DNA of 35,888 nucleotides from Halieaceae bacterium UBA6060 (GCA_002428935.1 DIYG01000150.1:1-35888); one strand, 5' to 3'; numbered from the stretch's first letter, positions 1-9,356 are shown. Made by a program: numbers and translations. The notes: generated from the letters alone by a model not told the origin.

Positions 1-594
1 CCGCGCTGCGGCGGCCCACAGAGCCAGGGCCAGGGAATCGGCGGCCGTGGGTGTGCCAACCTGATCTGCCACGACGCGCAGCTCATCGCGTTCACGATGG
101 AGACGCAGCATGGTGGAGAGGAAATTTCCCGGTCCAGCGGAATACACCCAGCCCGTGCGCATGATGATCGCCCGGGCCTGCGACTCCAGCACCTGCTCTT
201 CGCCCTGGAGTTTACTGATTCCATAGCTCCCCAGAGGGGCGGTGGGTGCATCGGTGAGATAGGGCGAACTGCCGCAACCATCGAAAACAAAGTCCGTGGA
301 CACATGCAGCAGGCGCAGACCGCGTTCTCGACAAGCGGCGGCCAGAACACCCGCTCCCTGGCCGTTGATCTGCTCGGCCCGCTCCGGCTCCGATTCCGCC
401 TTATCTACCGCCGTATACGCCGCGGCATTGATTAACACCTCGGGCTGATGCTCGTCGAGGCAGCGTCCCACCACCGCAGGATCGGTAATGTCCAGTTGTG
501 CACGGGATAAAGCGACGGCGGTCAGCGTTGCGGGAGCCGTGGTCGTCAGAGCGCGGCCAAGTTGCCCGGCGGCACCGGCGATCAGTACTTTCAT
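1..594 (-). CDS. rfbD: dTDP-4-dehydrorhamnose reductase, 3' end cut by the window
   Basis: Reduces dTDP-4-dehydro-L-rhamnose to dTDP-L-rhamnose, the last step in making the activated sugar for surface polysaccharide; NADPH-dependent short-chain dehydrogenase fold, cytosolic. The first 198 residues are present (the family has about 290-300) and no stop is reached before base 1. The N-terminus MKVLIAGAAGQLG is a Rossmann nucleotide-binding loop. NAAAYTAVDKAE is the family signature after the third beta strand, SYGISKLQGE holds the catalytic Tyr-x3-Lys pair, and DQVGTPTAADSLA is the conserved substrate-side loop. The ATG lies 3 bases after the stop of the hydrolase gene, so it is probably the last visible gene of the ilvE operon. 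No rfbA, rfbB or rfbC is visible; they may lie beyond the window edge. No good Shine-Dalgarno is seen, which suggests translational coupling. Confidence 0.9.
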   Translation of the reverse strand, partial: MKVLIAGAAGQLGRALTTTAPATLTAVALSRAQLDITDPAVVGRCLDEHQPEVLINAAAYTAVDKAESEPERAEQINGQGAGVLAAACRERGLRLLHVSTDFVFDGCGSSPYLTDAPTAPLGSYGISKLQGEEQVLESQARAIIMRTGWVYSAGPGNFLSTMLRLHRERDELRVVADQVGTPTAADSLALALWAAAAR

Positions 595-597
595 CGC

Positions 598-1425
598 TTA
601 GGCCGGCGGTAGATGGGCTTCGACCCAGTCCCCTAGTTCCTGCAGGACCTGCGTCTGCTCCGGTTCATTAAAGATCTCGTGGTAGAGGCCAGGGTATATG
701 CGCAGGGTGCGATCCTCACTGCCAACGCTGTCGTGAAAGCGTTGGGAGCCGGCCGCCGGGGTCATCACATCGCCATCACCGTGCATGACCAATACGGGCA
801 GGGTGATGCCATCGCGCCCCGCTACCAGAGTGGCCATGGCAGAAAATAAGGCGACCACCAACCCCGCACTGATTTTTCCGCTGTGCACCAGAGGGTCTTC
901 TTGATAGCAGCGCACCACCTCTGGGTCCCGGCTGACTTCACTGGCATCCAGTTGCATCACCCCGAGGGTTGGGATGACGGATGCGATGAGGCGATTGATA
1001 AAGATCGCCACCGCGCCCGGCGGTTCCGGGACCTCAAAGGCCGCTCCAGAAAATGCTGCACCGGAAAACCTCTCCTGCCGGGTGAGGAGATAGTTCCCAG
1101 CGATCAGACCGCCCATGCTGTGACCGATAAGAAAGCAGGGCAGATCGGGATAGGTAGTGGCGATATCGTCTCGGAGCGTATCCAGCGCCGGATAAAAATC
1201 CTCAAAGGCAGCGATATGACAACGGTGGCCGGGGGAGCGGCCGTGGCCCGGATGGTCCGGAGCCAAACAAGCTATTCCCCGCTGGCCCAGGGCCTCGGCC
1301 ACATGCTGGTAACGACCGCTGTGCTCGCCAAGACCGTGGACCAAAAGTGCCACGGCTCGAGGTTCCTGGACGGCCCAGTGACGATAAAAAACACCGCTTG
1401 GGAGTTCCTTTTCCTGAGCTTCCAT
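598..1425 (-). CDS. alpha/beta hydrolase, monoacylglycerol lipase-like
   Basis: A 275-residue serine hydrolase of the alpha/beta fold, in the group (Hydrolase_4, COG2267) that includes lysophospholipases and monoacylglycerol lipases. The oxyanion motif HGLGEHSGRY starts at His30, the nucleophile elbow GHSMGG puts Ser103 at the active site, HGDGDVMTP gives Asp219 and the C-terminal YHEIFNE gives His249, so the triad is complete. DHPGHGRSPG (57-66) is also typical of the group. There is no signal peptide, so it should be cytosolic or loosely membrane-associated. Its start is 27 bases after the ilvE stop and its stop is 3 bases before rfbD, which indicates co-transcription. The true substrate (monoglyceride, lysophospholipid or another ester) cannot be read from the sequence. 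Confidence 0.88.
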   Translation of the reverse strand: MEAQEKELPSGVFYRHWAVQEPRAVALLVHGLGEHSGRYQHVAEALGQRGIACLAPDHPGHGRSPGHRCHIAAFEDFYPALDTLRDDIATTYPDLPCFLIGHSMGGLIAGNYLLTRQERFSGAAFSGAAFEVPEPPGAVAIFINRLIASVIPTLGVMQLDASEVSRDPEVVRCYQEDPLVHSGKISAGLVVALFSAMATLVAGRDGITLPVLVMHGDGDVMTPAAGSQRFHDSVGSEDRTLRIYPGLYHEIFNEPEQTQVLQELGDWVEAHLPPA

Positions 1426-1452
1426 AGGACCTCGCTCCTTAGCCGACGGACG

Positions 1453-2379
1453 TCAACGGACGGGGGTTAACCAGGCGGCGTTTTGCTCGCGTCGGCCACG
1501 CACCGCATCGAAGTACATGCTTTGCAGCTTCTCGGTAATAGGACCTCGCCGGCCACTGCCGATCTCGCGGCCATCGAGCTCACGGATTGGAACGACCTCC
1601 GCCGCGGTACCGGTGAAAAACGCCTCATCGGCCACATACACCTCATCGCGGGTAATGCGTCGCTCGATGATTTCCAGATCGAGTTCATCGGCGAGGGCGA
1701 ACACCGTCGCTCGGGTAATCCCATCGAGACAGGAGGTCAGCTCCGGGGTGTGAATCTTGCCCCGCCGGACGATAAACACATTTTCGCCGCTGCCTTCAGC
1801 CACATAGCCTTCGTTGTCGAGGAGCAGTGCTTCTTCTGCTCCAGAATCCAGGGCTTCACGCAGAGCGAGCATGGAATTGATGTAGTTCCCGTTCGCCTTG
1901 GCCTTACACATGGTGATGTTCACGTGGTGCCGGGTATAGGAAGAGGTGCGAACTTTAATTCCGCGGCTGGCGGCTTCCGGGTCCATGTAGGAAGGCCATT
2001 CCCAGGCGGCGACCATCACATGGGTCTGCAGACTGTCCGCGCGCAGGCCCATGCCTTCCGAGCCGTAGAAGCACATGGGTCGCAGATACCCTTCCTCAAG
2101 GCCGTTCTCACGGACCACCAGCCGCTGCGCCTCGTTGAGGGTGTCCTTATCGTAGGGCATGTCCATGGACAGAATCTTCGCCGAGTTGAAGAGGCGGTCC
2201 GTGTGGTCCTGTAAGCGAAAAATGCAGGTTCCGCGATCGGGCGTGTTGTAGGCACGCACGCCTTCAAAAACCCCCAAACCGTAGTGCAGCGTGTGCGTTA
2301 GCACATGCACCTTGGCCTCGCGCCAGGGAATGACTTCCCCATCGAGCCAAATGCTGCCGTCCCGGTCCGCGAAATTCAT
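1453..2379 (-). CDS. ilvE: branched-chain amino acid aminotransferase
   Basis: PLP-dependent fold-type IV transaminase that interconverts leucine, isoleucine and valine with their 2-oxo acids, using glutamate/2-oxoglutarate. At 308 residues it has the normal length. HYGLGVFEGVRAY (32-44) is the N-terminal signature, Lys161 in KANGNYINS is the Schiff-base lysine, and the stretch EGYVAEGSGENVFIV holds the conserved PLP-phosphate-contacting region. The ATG at 2379 is preceded by AGGAG seven bases upstream, which fixes the start. It lies 156 bases downstream of glnE on the same strand, the gene pairing I recall from Pseudomonas. The hydrolase and rfbD follow. LeuA, a few kilobases away, supplies the leucine branch that this enzyme completes. 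Confidence 0.95.
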   Translation of the reverse strand: MNFADRDGSIWLDGEVIPWREAKVHVLTHTLHYGLGVFEGVRAYNTPDRGTCIFRLQDHTDRLFNSAKILSMDMPYDKDTLNEAQRLVVRENGLEEGYLRPMCFYGSEGMGLRADSLQTHVMVAAWEWPSYMDPEAASRGIKVRTSSYTRHHVNITMCKAKANGNYINSMLALREALDSGAEEALLLDNEGYVAEGSGENVFIVRRGKIHTPELTSCLDGITRATVFALADELDLEIIERRITRDEVYVADEAFFTGTAAEVVPIRELDGREIGSGRRGPITEKLQSMYFDAVRGRREQNAAWLTPVR

Positions 2380-2423
2380 GATCGTCTCCTGCTCCCTGTT
2401 CTTACGTTATCTGTCTTTGCGCT

Positions 2424-2480
2424 ATCTGTGCGCTTTACGGTCGGGTGGCCCCTGGTCACCCAACGAATTCTGAAGCCTCG
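2424..2480 (-). other. glnE-ilvE spacer with a leader hairpin
   Basis: The 156-base gap between the glnE stop and the ilvE start holds an inverted repeat at 2443-2461: eight paired positions, GGGTGGCC against GGTCACCC with one wobble pair, and a three-base loop. Read on the minus strand it would lie in the 5' leader of ilvE if transcription starts in this gap. No run of T follows it, so it is not a standard terminator. A regulatory role is only a possibility. Confidence 0.25.
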
Positions 2481-2535
2481 CCGACGCTCAAGCGTTTTAC
2501 TGGCAACAGGCGGCTGACTTCTTAGACCCTAACGG

Positions 2536-5391
2536 TCAAGCGTCAGCAAAAATTCCTTCCCAGGCTTCACAGATGGCCATCCGTTGGTCTGCATAACGAT
2601 CCGCCGCAACTCTGGGTGTCTGCTGCTGCAGGGCGAGTTGGTGGGTCGCGCTTCGCAGCTCCAGATAGGCATCGTTCAGGGCTCGACAACGCTCTTCCGT
2701 AAGCCGACCCGACCGGGCTAATGTTTCGAGGATTCGCACGTTATCGGACCAGTCGGCGAGGGAAGGCTCGTGGGCCGCCCAGGCGAGGACGGCGTATTGC
2801 ACCATAAATTCCAGATCCACGATACCGCCAACGCCTTGCTTCAAATGAAAGCCGGCATCGTCCGCCGCTACACCAGCATGGTCGCGCATCTTCTGCCGCA
2901 TGGCTTTGACCTCATCCGCCAGGGCCGACGAATCCCGCGGGCGGCAGAGAATCTCCCGTCGCAACTCCTCGATCTGTGCGGCGAGTTCCGAGTCGCCCGC
3001 CACGGGCCTGGCGCGAACCAGGGCCTGATGCTCCCAGGTCCAGGCATCTTCACGTTCGTAATGGGCAAAGCCCTTAAAGCTACTCACCAACAAACCCGAG
3101 GCACCCGAAGGACGCAGACGCATGTCCACCTCGTAGAGCTGCCCGAGGGCCATGCGCGTTTCAAGGATGTGAATCATCCGTTGACCCAGGCGGGTGTAAA
3201 AGGTCGCGTTATCAACGGAGCGCTCGCCATCCGTGTAACCATTGGTGCTGGCGTCGTAGACGAAGACCAAATCCAGATCCGAGGCATAGCCCAACTCAAT
3301 GCCACCGAGCTTGCCGTAGGCCATGACTACGAAACCGCTGCCGGATCCTTCTCGCTTGGGCAATCCGTGGCGGGCCGTTAACTGGGCCCAGGCCAGGGCA
3401 AGTACCTGTTCGAGACAGACCTCGGCAATAAAGGTGAGCTTATCGCTCACTTTCATCAGAGGCAGACGATCGGTGATTTCCGAAGCTGCTACACGCAATA
3501 CCTGAGACGCTTTGAAGTAGCGCAGGGCTTCCATATGCCCTTCGAGATCATCCACGGGCAAACGGGACAACTGCTGGCGCAGTTCCGCCTGGAGCACGTC
3601 TCGCTCCGGCGCTGAGTACAAGCTCGCCCGATCCAGGAGTTCATCGAGAAGGGCCGGATGGTTCGCCAGTTGCTCGGCAATCCACGGGCTGGCTGCGCAC
3701 AGGGCGGTCAAATCCGCCAGCGCCGGTGGGTTCTCGATAAGGAGCAGCAGATAGGCACTGCGCCGCGCCACGGCAATAACCAGTGGCAACGCGCGTTCCA
3801 GGGCCAGATCGGGAGCTTCGCACTCCGCGCAGGCTTCCAGGAGAAGCGGCATAAAACGATCCAGCCGCTCTCGTCCTTCAGGTTGCAAGCTCTGCACGCG
3901 ACGGGACGTGAAAAGCTCCCGCAACCGTTCGACCTGACGCTCCGCCGATGTAAAACCCAGCGCCGCCAGCTCCTGGGCATCGCAATCCGCGCTCCACAAG
4001 TTCGGGGAAGACGTCGACTCCGCCTCGTCGCTCACCGCGATCAGATCCGTGAAGTGCTGGGCGACGCGAGTCCGATGGACTTCCAGGGTTGCTTGAAAAC
4101 TGGCGTAGTCCGCAAAACCCATGGCCTGGGCCAGCGCTGCCTGAGGCAGTTCGTCTACGGGAAGTTCCTGGGTCTGGCGATCCTCCCAGGCCTGGATTGC
4201 GTGTTCGGTGTCTCGCAGAAAACCATAGGCCTGACGTAACTCCACGGTCACCGCCTCGGGTAGACAGCCCAGGGCCGCGCATTCGGCCAAGATAGGCAAC
4301 AGCTCCCGCCCCTGGAGGGAAACGTCACGTCCACCGCGAATGAGCTGGAAGCATTGGGCGATGAACTCGATCTCTCGAATCCCTCCGCGACCGAGCTTAA
4401 CGTTGCCCTGTAAGCCCCGGCGGCGCACCTCTGCGACGATCAATTGCTTCATGGAGCGCAGGCTTTCGATGGCGCTGTAGTCCACGTAGCGACGATAGAT
4501 AAACGGCTGCAGGCAGGCCATGAGGGGTGCAACAGTTTCCTCATCCCCGGTTACGGGACGGGCTTTGATCATGGCGTAACGCTCCCAGTCACGCCCCTGC
4601 TCCTGGTAGTAGGCTTCCAGGCCCGCATAGCTGTGCACCAGGGGGCCACTGTCGCCGTAGGGTCGCAGTCGCATGTCGACGCGAAACACAAACCCCTCGG
4701 CACTCACTCCGTCCAGAAGGGCAATGAGAGCGCGACCCACGCGGGTGAAAAACTCTTCGTTGCTAAGGCTCCGCGAAGCACCTTCCGTCTCACCGCGCTC
4801 GGGGTAGGCGAAGATCAGATCTACATCTGATGACAGATTCAGTTCCAGGCCACCGAGCTTGCCCATCGCCAGAACCACCAGCTCCTGTCGTTCGCCAGAA
4901 TCGCGGCCACGGGGTACACCAAACTTCTCCTCCAGCTCAGCACTGCAGTGACGAAGGGCCGCCTGGATACAAGCCTCGGCCAGCCAGGACACATCGCGAG
5001 TGGTTTCCAGGGTCGGAGCCAGGCGATTGAGATCCCGCCAGATGATGCGCAAGAGCTGCCGCTGTCGGAGTCGGCGCAACACCACAGCCACATCGGCGTT
5101 CGCCTGCCCCAGCTCATGGGCGAGGGACTCCTGCAGCTCTCCCTCCCGCAAGGGAGTATGCAGGGCACCACTTTGTAAGAGCTGCACCAGCAACCAGGGT
5201 CGGCGACGAAACGCCTCGGCGGCAAAACGAGAGCAGGCCAGAACCTGGGCCAGCTGCGCACTAAGGGCTGGATCCTCGGGCAGCGCCTCGAGGATGGAAC
5301 GCTCACTGGCCGAGGCTTCCTCGAGGATTGCCGTCCAAGCATCCTCCACGGGCGCCATGAGGGAAGGATTTAAAGAAGAATGATCAAGCAT
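2536..5391 (-). CDS. glnE: bifunctional glutamine synthetase adenylyltransferase/deadenylase
   Basis: Adds and removes AMP on the conserved Tyr of glutamine synthetase, switching it off when glutamine is plentiful and on when nitrogen is scarce, under direction of PII. With the ATG at 5391 the protein has 951 residues, close to the 946 of E. coli GlnE. Two nucleotidyltransferase domains are visible. The N-terminal (deadenylase) one has GKLGG at about 177 followed by SSDVDLIF. The C-terminal (adenylylating) one has GKLGG at about 693 followed by ASDLDLVF. Between them is the helical regulatory linker. An in-frame GTG at 5481 would add 30 residues but overlaps the upstream ATPase gene by 65 bases and those residues do not resemble GlnE. 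The ATG leaves a 25-base gap, although no clear Shine-Dalgarno precedes it. Confidence 0.95.
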   Translation of the reverse strand: MLDHSSLNPSLMAPVEDAWTAILEEASASERSILEALPEDPALSAQLAQVLACSRFAAEAFRRRPWLLVQLLQSGALHTPLREGELQESLAHELGQANADVAVVLRRLRQRQLLRIIWRDLNRLAPTLETTRDVSWLAEACIQAALRHCSAELEEKFGVPRGRDSGERQELVVLAMGKLGGLELNLSSDVDLIFAYPERGETEGASRSLSNEEFFTRVGRALIALLDGVSAEGFVFRVDMRLRPYGDSGPLVHSYAGLEAYYQEQGRDWERYAMIKARPVTGDEETVAPLMACLQPFIYRRYVDYSAIESLRSMKQLIVAEVRRRGLQGNVKLGRGGIREIEFIAQCFQLIRGGRDVSLQGRELLPILAECAALGCLPEAVTVELRQAYGFLRDTEHAIQAWEDRQTQELPVDELPQAALAQAMGFADYASFQATLEVHRTRVAQHFTDLIAVSDEAESTSSPNLWSADCDAQELAALGFTSAERQVERLRELFTSRRVQSLQPEGRERLDRFMPLLLEACAECEAPDLALERALPLVIAVARRSAYLLLLIENPPALADLTALCAASPWIAEQLANHPALLDELLDRASLYSAPERDVLQAELRQQLSRLPVDDLEGHMEALRYFKASQVLRVAASEITDRLPLMKVSDKLTFIAEVCLEQVLALAWAQLTARHGLPKREGSGSGFVVMAYGKLGGIELGYASDLDLVFVYDASTNGYTDGERSVDNATFYTRLGQRMIHILETRMALGQLYEVDMRLRPSGASGLLVSSFKGFAHYEREDAWTWEHQALVRARPVAGDSELAAQIEELRREILCRPRDSSALADEVKAMRQKMRDHAGVAADDAGFHLKQGVGGIVDLEFMVQYAVLAWAAHEPSLADWSDNVRILETLARSGRLTEERCRALNDAYLELRSATHQLALQQQTPRVAADRYADQRMAICEAWEGIFADA

Positions 5392-5416
5392 GTTGTGCCG
5401 AGCGAACCGTCGCTCG

Positions 5417-7192
5417 TCAGTGCGAGATGGCGGGCGCGACTCGCAGTACCTCTTCAACGGTGGTTTCACCACGGGCGACACGAGATGCGCCGCTCACACG
5501 CAGGGCCTGCATCCCTTCGGCGATGGCAATATCCCGAAGCCGTGCGGTATTGATCCGGGTGACGATCTCTTCCTGGACCGCAGAGCTGTTGACCAGGACC
5601 TCATAGATGCCCCGGCGACCACGATAGCCGGTGCCTCGGCAATGTTTGCAACCCACAGCCTCGTAGACGGTCGCCGGCATGGGTACGTCGTAGGGCTGGA
5701 CGAGTTCCTGCCAACCTTCCTCATTCACAGGGACTTCCCGTTTGCACTCGTCGCATAGGATCCGCACCAGGCGCTGAGACATGATGCCCCGCAGGGTCGC
5801 TTTGACCAGATACGCCGGAGCCCCCAGTTCCAGAAGTCGCGACACAGAACTTGGGGAGTCGTTCGTATGCAGCGTTGAAAGCACCAGGTGACCCGTTAGG
5901 GCTGCCTGAATCGCCATATTGGCGGTCTCAAGATCGCGAATCTCGCCGATCATGATGATGTCCGGGTCCTGACGCATGAGAGTGCGAACACCGGTGGAAA
6001 AATCCAGATCAATCCCGTGATTGACCTGCATCTGATTGAAGGCTCCCTCGACCATCTCGATGGGGTCTTCGATGGTGCAGACATTGACCGCTTCCGTAGC
6101 GAGCTGGCGAAGGGTTGAATATAGGGTCGTGGTCTTGCCCGATCCCGTGGGCCCCGTAACGAGGACGATACCGTTGCCCATATTCGTCATCGCGTGCCAG
6201 CGCGCCAGATCGTCGTCGGCCAGACCCAGCTCCCCAAAGCTCTTTTGCAGGACCTCCGGATCGAAGATACGCATGACCAGCTTTTCGCCAAAGGCAGTGG
6301 GCAAAGTCGATAAGCGCAGTTCCACCTCGCTGCCCCCCGGGGCGCGAGTTTTCAAGCGGCCATCCTGAGGTCGACGTTTTTCCGCCACATCCATGCGGCC
6401 AAGGATCTTGATACGGCTGGTAACCGCCGCACATACCTGGGCGGGTAGCTCATAGACCGAGTTGAGCACCCCATCGATGCGAAAGCGCACGTTGCCGACG
6501 TCTCTTCGCGGCTCGATGTGGATATCGCTGGCGCGCTGCTCAAAAGCGTACTGCAGCAGCCAGTCGACGATGCTGACGATGTGTTGGTCGTTGGCGTCGG
6601 GTTCACGCATGGAACCCAGCTCGAGCATCTGCTCAAGATTGCCAATGCTGCCCGCGGCGTTGTCCTTACCAGCGGCCCGGGCCCCGCGTACGGACCCGGC
6701 CATGGTGTAGAACTCACCGGTAAAACGGACAATTTCCCGCGGATCTGCGAGCACCCGGCGGATACGCCGCCGCACCACGTGCTCGAGGTTGCCCTGCCAG
6801 GACCATTGATAAGGTTCAGCACTGGCGACGACGACCTCTTCGTCGTCCACCGCCACAGCCAAAATCCGGTGGCGTTCCGCAAAGGCGCGCGACATGACTT
6901 CGGCCACGGCAGCCACGTTGATCTTCAGGGGATCGATTTCCACCACATCCTGGCCCGTGCGCTGCCCCAGCCACTGCAAGAGCACGGTGATATCGAGGAT
7001 TTGACCGGGGTTGGCGATGTCCTTGAGCTTTTGCTCTGCGAGAAACACCAGGGGGTGTACGGCCCCTGTGGCCAGGGATTGCAAGCGGCGAAGATCAGCG
7101 GCGGAGAGACGCCCATCCGAGAGCAGTGCCTCCAGGAGTTCCTTCAGCGAAAGTCGATGTTCGACGGTCTTGCTGTGCTCGGATTGAAACAT
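5417..7192 (-). CDS. orphan GspE/PilB-family secretion or pilus assembly ATPase
   Basis: A 591-residue hexameric-type ATPase of the type II secretion/type IV pilus extension family. The N-terminal T2SSE_N-like domain covers about 15-150 (HPLVFLAEQ, EIDPLKI). The catalytic core has Walker A GPTGSGKTTT (347-356), the Asp box TIEDPIE (373-379), Walker B IIMIGEIRD (412-420) and the His box TLHTND (440-445). A tetracysteine zinc site is formed by C480/C483 and C515/C518, as in GspE and PilB and unlike retraction ATPases. The ATG at 7192 has GAGG five bases upstream. No gspF, pilC, pilin or other secretion gene is near, so the partner machine must be encoded elsewhere. It is followed at 25 bases by glnE. 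GspE versus PilB cannot be settled here. Confidence 0.85.
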   Translation of the reverse strand: MFQSEHSKTVEHRLSLKELLEALLSDGRLSAADLRRLQSLATGAVHPLVFLAEQKLKDIANPGQILDITVLLQWLGQRTGQDVVEIDPLKINVAAVAEVMSRAFAERHRILAVAVDDEEVVVASAEPYQWSWQGNLEHVVRRRIRRVLADPREIVRFTGEFYTMAGSVRGARAAGKDNAAGSIGNLEQMLELGSMREPDANDQHIVSIVDWLLQYAFEQRASDIHIEPRRDVGNVRFRIDGVLNSVYELPAQVCAAVTSRIKILGRMDVAEKRRPQDGRLKTRAPGGSEVELRLSTLPTAFGEKLVMRIFDPEVLQKSFGELGLADDDLARWHAMTNMGNGIVLVTGPTGSGKTTTLYSTLRQLATEAVNVCTIEDPIEMVEGAFNQMQVNHGIDLDFSTGVRTLMRQDPDIIMIGEIRDLETANMAIQAALTGHLVLSTLHTNDSPSSVSRLLELGAPAYLVKATLRGIMSQRLVRILCDECKREVPVNEEGWQELVQPYDVPMPATVYEAVGCKHCRGTGYRGRRGIYEVLVNSSAVQEEIVTRINTARLRDIAIAEGMQALRVSGASRVARGETTVEEVLRVAPAISH

Positions 7193-7302
7193 GATTTCCT
7201 CGCCGTAACGCGGGGTCTGACCCTGCGTCGCATGCTAGCACAGGCCCCTATCTTCGCTGCCGCAAGGTGGATTCCAGAGCGGTATTTTTTACCTTCCCGC
7301 GC

Positions 7303-7331
7303 AAGACAGCCCCTGCCACAGGTTCTATACT
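7303..7331 (+). promoter_or_regulatory. sigma70-type promoter of the DUF47-PiT-argA group
   Basis: A -35 element AAGACA (7303-7308, four of six matches to TTGACA) and a -10 element TATACT (7326-7331, five of six) are separated by exactly 17 bases. Transcription would start near 7338, giving a leader of about 27 bases before the DUF47 ATG at 7365. It lies in the 172-base gap between divergent genes. Confidence 0.6.
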
Positions 7332-7364
7332 TTGCGCGCCTCGATTTATAGAGAAACCGACAGC

Positions 7365-8039
7365 ATGGCTAGCCCTCTGGGGAAACTCCTGGGCCGTTCT
7401 CCCATCGCGCCGATCCAGCGGCATATGCAGCTCGCTCAGGAAAGCGTGCAGCTGCTGTGTGAACTGATTGCCGCGGCGATGGACGACGACGCCGAGCGCG
7501 TGACAGAAATCCATAAGCTCCTCACCGGCACCTGCGCCGATGCCCGGACCCTGCGACACGAGATCCGCCAGGAGCTGCCCGGTGGACTCCTCCTGGCCAT
7601 GCCCAGACCGGACCTTCTCACCCTCGTCGATCTGCAGCAACGTATCTGCCAGCAAACACGCCGCACGGCCCAACCCCTGGTGGTGCGGGGTCTGCGCCTG
7701 CCCCCCGCGCTAAACAAGGGAACCGAGAAGCTCTGCACCCAGGTGGCAGAGGCCGCTGGCAGCACCCTGGCGGCGATACGCGAGCTCGATGAAATGCTTG
7801 AACAGGGCTTTGGCCGCCACGAACGCCGCTATGTTACGCGCATGCTGGATGCCCTCGGTCGTCAGGTCCAGCGCTGCAATGCCCAACAGCTGCGCCTCGC
7901 CCAGCAACTGCGCAAGCAGGAGGATAAGCTGGACGCCCTGGACGGCCTGTTTTTGTATCAGCTGATGCAAGAGCTGAACGCCATCGCCGATCAGTGCGGT
8001 GATGTTGGCGAACAGCTCCACCTGCTCCTGGCCCAGTAA
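7365..8039 (+). CDS. DUF47 (TIGR00153) family phosphate-transport accessory protein
   Basis: A 224-residue, mostly alpha-helical cytosolic protein of the DUF47/PhoU-like family (Pfam PhoU_div). These proteins almost always precede a PiT phosphate permease and are thought to modulate it. The N-terminus LLGRSPIAPIQRHMQLA is the family hallmark, and the rest is helical bundle with many Glu, Arg and Gln residues. An in-frame ATG 11 codons earlier (7332) lies just before the predicted transcription start, so the ATG at 7365 is preferred. The PiT gene follows after 27 bases, as expected for a functional pair. The biochemical activity of the family is not well established. Confidence 0.88.
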   Translation: MASPLGKLLGRSPIAPIQRHMQLAQESVQLLCELIAAAMDDDAERVTEIHKLLTGTCADARTLRHEIRQELPGGLLLAMPRPDLLTLVDLQQRICQQTRRTAQPLVVRGLRLPPALNKGTEKLCTQVAEAAGSTLAAIRELDEMLEQGFGRHERRYVTRMLDALGRQVQRCNAQQLRLAQQLRKQEDKLDALDGLFLYQLMQELNAIADQCGDVGEQLHLLLAQ

Positions 8040-8066
8040 CGCCCTCACGAACCCGGAAGCCCTGTC

Positions 8067-9344
8067 TTGGACATCATCGCCGCCTACGGCCCGCAATTCC
8101 TTGGCCTAGCCTGCATCGCCGGCTTCTTCATGGCATGGGGCATCGGTGCTAACGATGTCGCCAACGCGATGGGTACCTCTGTGGGTTCTCGCGCCCTGAC
8201 GATCCGTCAGGCGATCGTCATCGCAATCATCTTTGAGTTTTTGGGTGCTTACCTTGCTGGAGGTGAAGTCACCGCTACTATCCGCAAGGGCATCATCGAT
8301 CCGGAGTTGCTCGCCGACTCACCAGAGCTTCTCGTATACGGCATGATGTCGGCGCTCTTCGCCGCGGGGACCTGGTTGATGATCGCCAGCGTGCGCGGCT
8401 GGCCCGTATCCACTACCCATTCCATCGTCGGCGCTATCGTCGGGTTCGCCGCCGTAGGCATTTCCGTGGACTCCGTGAGCTGGGGACAGGTGGGCACCAT
8501 TGCCATGAGCTGGGTGGTTTCACCGCTGCTCGCCGGCGTTATGTCCTTTGCTCTTTTCGTCAGCGTTCAGAAACTGATTTTTGATACGGACGATCCCTTT
8601 GCCCAGGCCAAGCGTCTGATTCCAGCCTACATCTGGATCGTCGGCTTCATGGTTTCCATGGTCACCCTACTCAAGGGCCTCAAGCATTTAGGCCTGGATC
8701 TCGCTTTCGGCTTTGGCTCCCAGTTCGGCAATGCCCTGGTCCTGTCCGCCCTGATCGGCCTGGTCATCGCGGTGATCGGCGCCATCAGTCTTCGAGGCAT
8801 TCAGTACGAAGCCGATGAGGACAACCGCTTCGCCAGCGTCGAGCGAGTATTCGGCGTGTTAATGGTATTTACCGCCTGTTCCATGGCTTTTGCCCACGGT
8901 TCCAACGATGTGGCCAATGCGGTAGGCCCTCTGGCCGCCGTCGCAAATATCGTCCAGTCCGGGGGGCAGGTTTCAGCGGTTGCAGCGATGCCCGCCTGGA
9001 TACTCCTCACCGGAGCCCTGGGGATTGTCGTGGGCCTGTCGACCTACGGTTGGAAGGTAATCGCCACCGTGGGGCAGAAGATCACCGAGCTGACCCCATC
9101 GCGGGGTTTTGCCGCCACCCTGGCGGCCGCCTCGACGGTAGTACTCGCATCCGGTACGGGCCTTCCCATATCCACCACCCACACGCTGGTGGGGGCGGTG
9201 CTGGGTGTGGGCTTGGCGCGGGGTATCGCGGCTATCGATTTACGGGTGATCGGTTCTATTTTTGCGAGCTGGCTAATCACCCTGCCCGCCGGCGCGATCC
9301 TGGCGGTGATCTTTTTCTATACCCTTCGCGGCATCTTCGGCTGA
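8067..9344 (+). CDS. PiT-family inorganic phosphate transporter
   Basis: A 425-residue inner-membrane permease importing phosphate, probably metal-phosphate with protons, and highly hydrophobic throughout with about ten membrane spans. The inverted-repeat architecture of the family is plain. GANDVANAMGTSVGS near the N-terminus is matched by HGSNDVANAVGPLAA in the second half, and VSTTHSIVGAIVG is matched by ISTTHTLVGAVLG. A cytosolic loop around residues 240-265 rich in Asp and Glu separates the halves. The start codon is TTG at 8067, supported by GGAAG at 8055-8059, seven bases upstream; no ATG is better placed. The DUF47 partner lies 27 bases upstream and argA 12 bases downstream. PitA versus PitB cannot be told from the sequence. 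Confidence 0.93.
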   Translation: MDIIAAYGPQFLGLACIAGFFMAWGIGANDVANAMGTSVGSRALTIRQAIVIAIIFEFLGAYLAGGEVTATIRKGIIDPELLADSPELLVYGMMSALFAAGTWLMIASVRGWPVSTTHSIVGAIVGFAAVGISVDSVSWGQVGTIAMSWVVSPLLAGVMSFALFVSVQKLIFDTDDPFAQAKRLIPAYIWIVGFMVSMVTLLKGLKHLGLDLAFGFGSQFGNALVLSALIGLVIAVIGAISLRGIQYEADEDNRFASVERVFGVLMVFTACSMAFAHGSNDVANAVGPLAAVANIVQSGGQVSAVAAMPAWILLTGALGIVVGLSTYGWKVIATVGQKITELTPSRGFAATLAAASTVVLASGTGLPISTTHTLVGAVLGVGLARGIAAIDLRVIGSIFASWLITLPAGAILAVIFFYTLRGIFG

Positions 9345-9356
9345 TGCCGGCCCACC

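Noticed and set aside
5392..5481. GTG start giving a 30-residue longer GlnE
   Set aside because: Would overlap the ATPase gene by 65 bases; the extra residues are unlike GlnE, and the ATG at 5391 gives the usual length.
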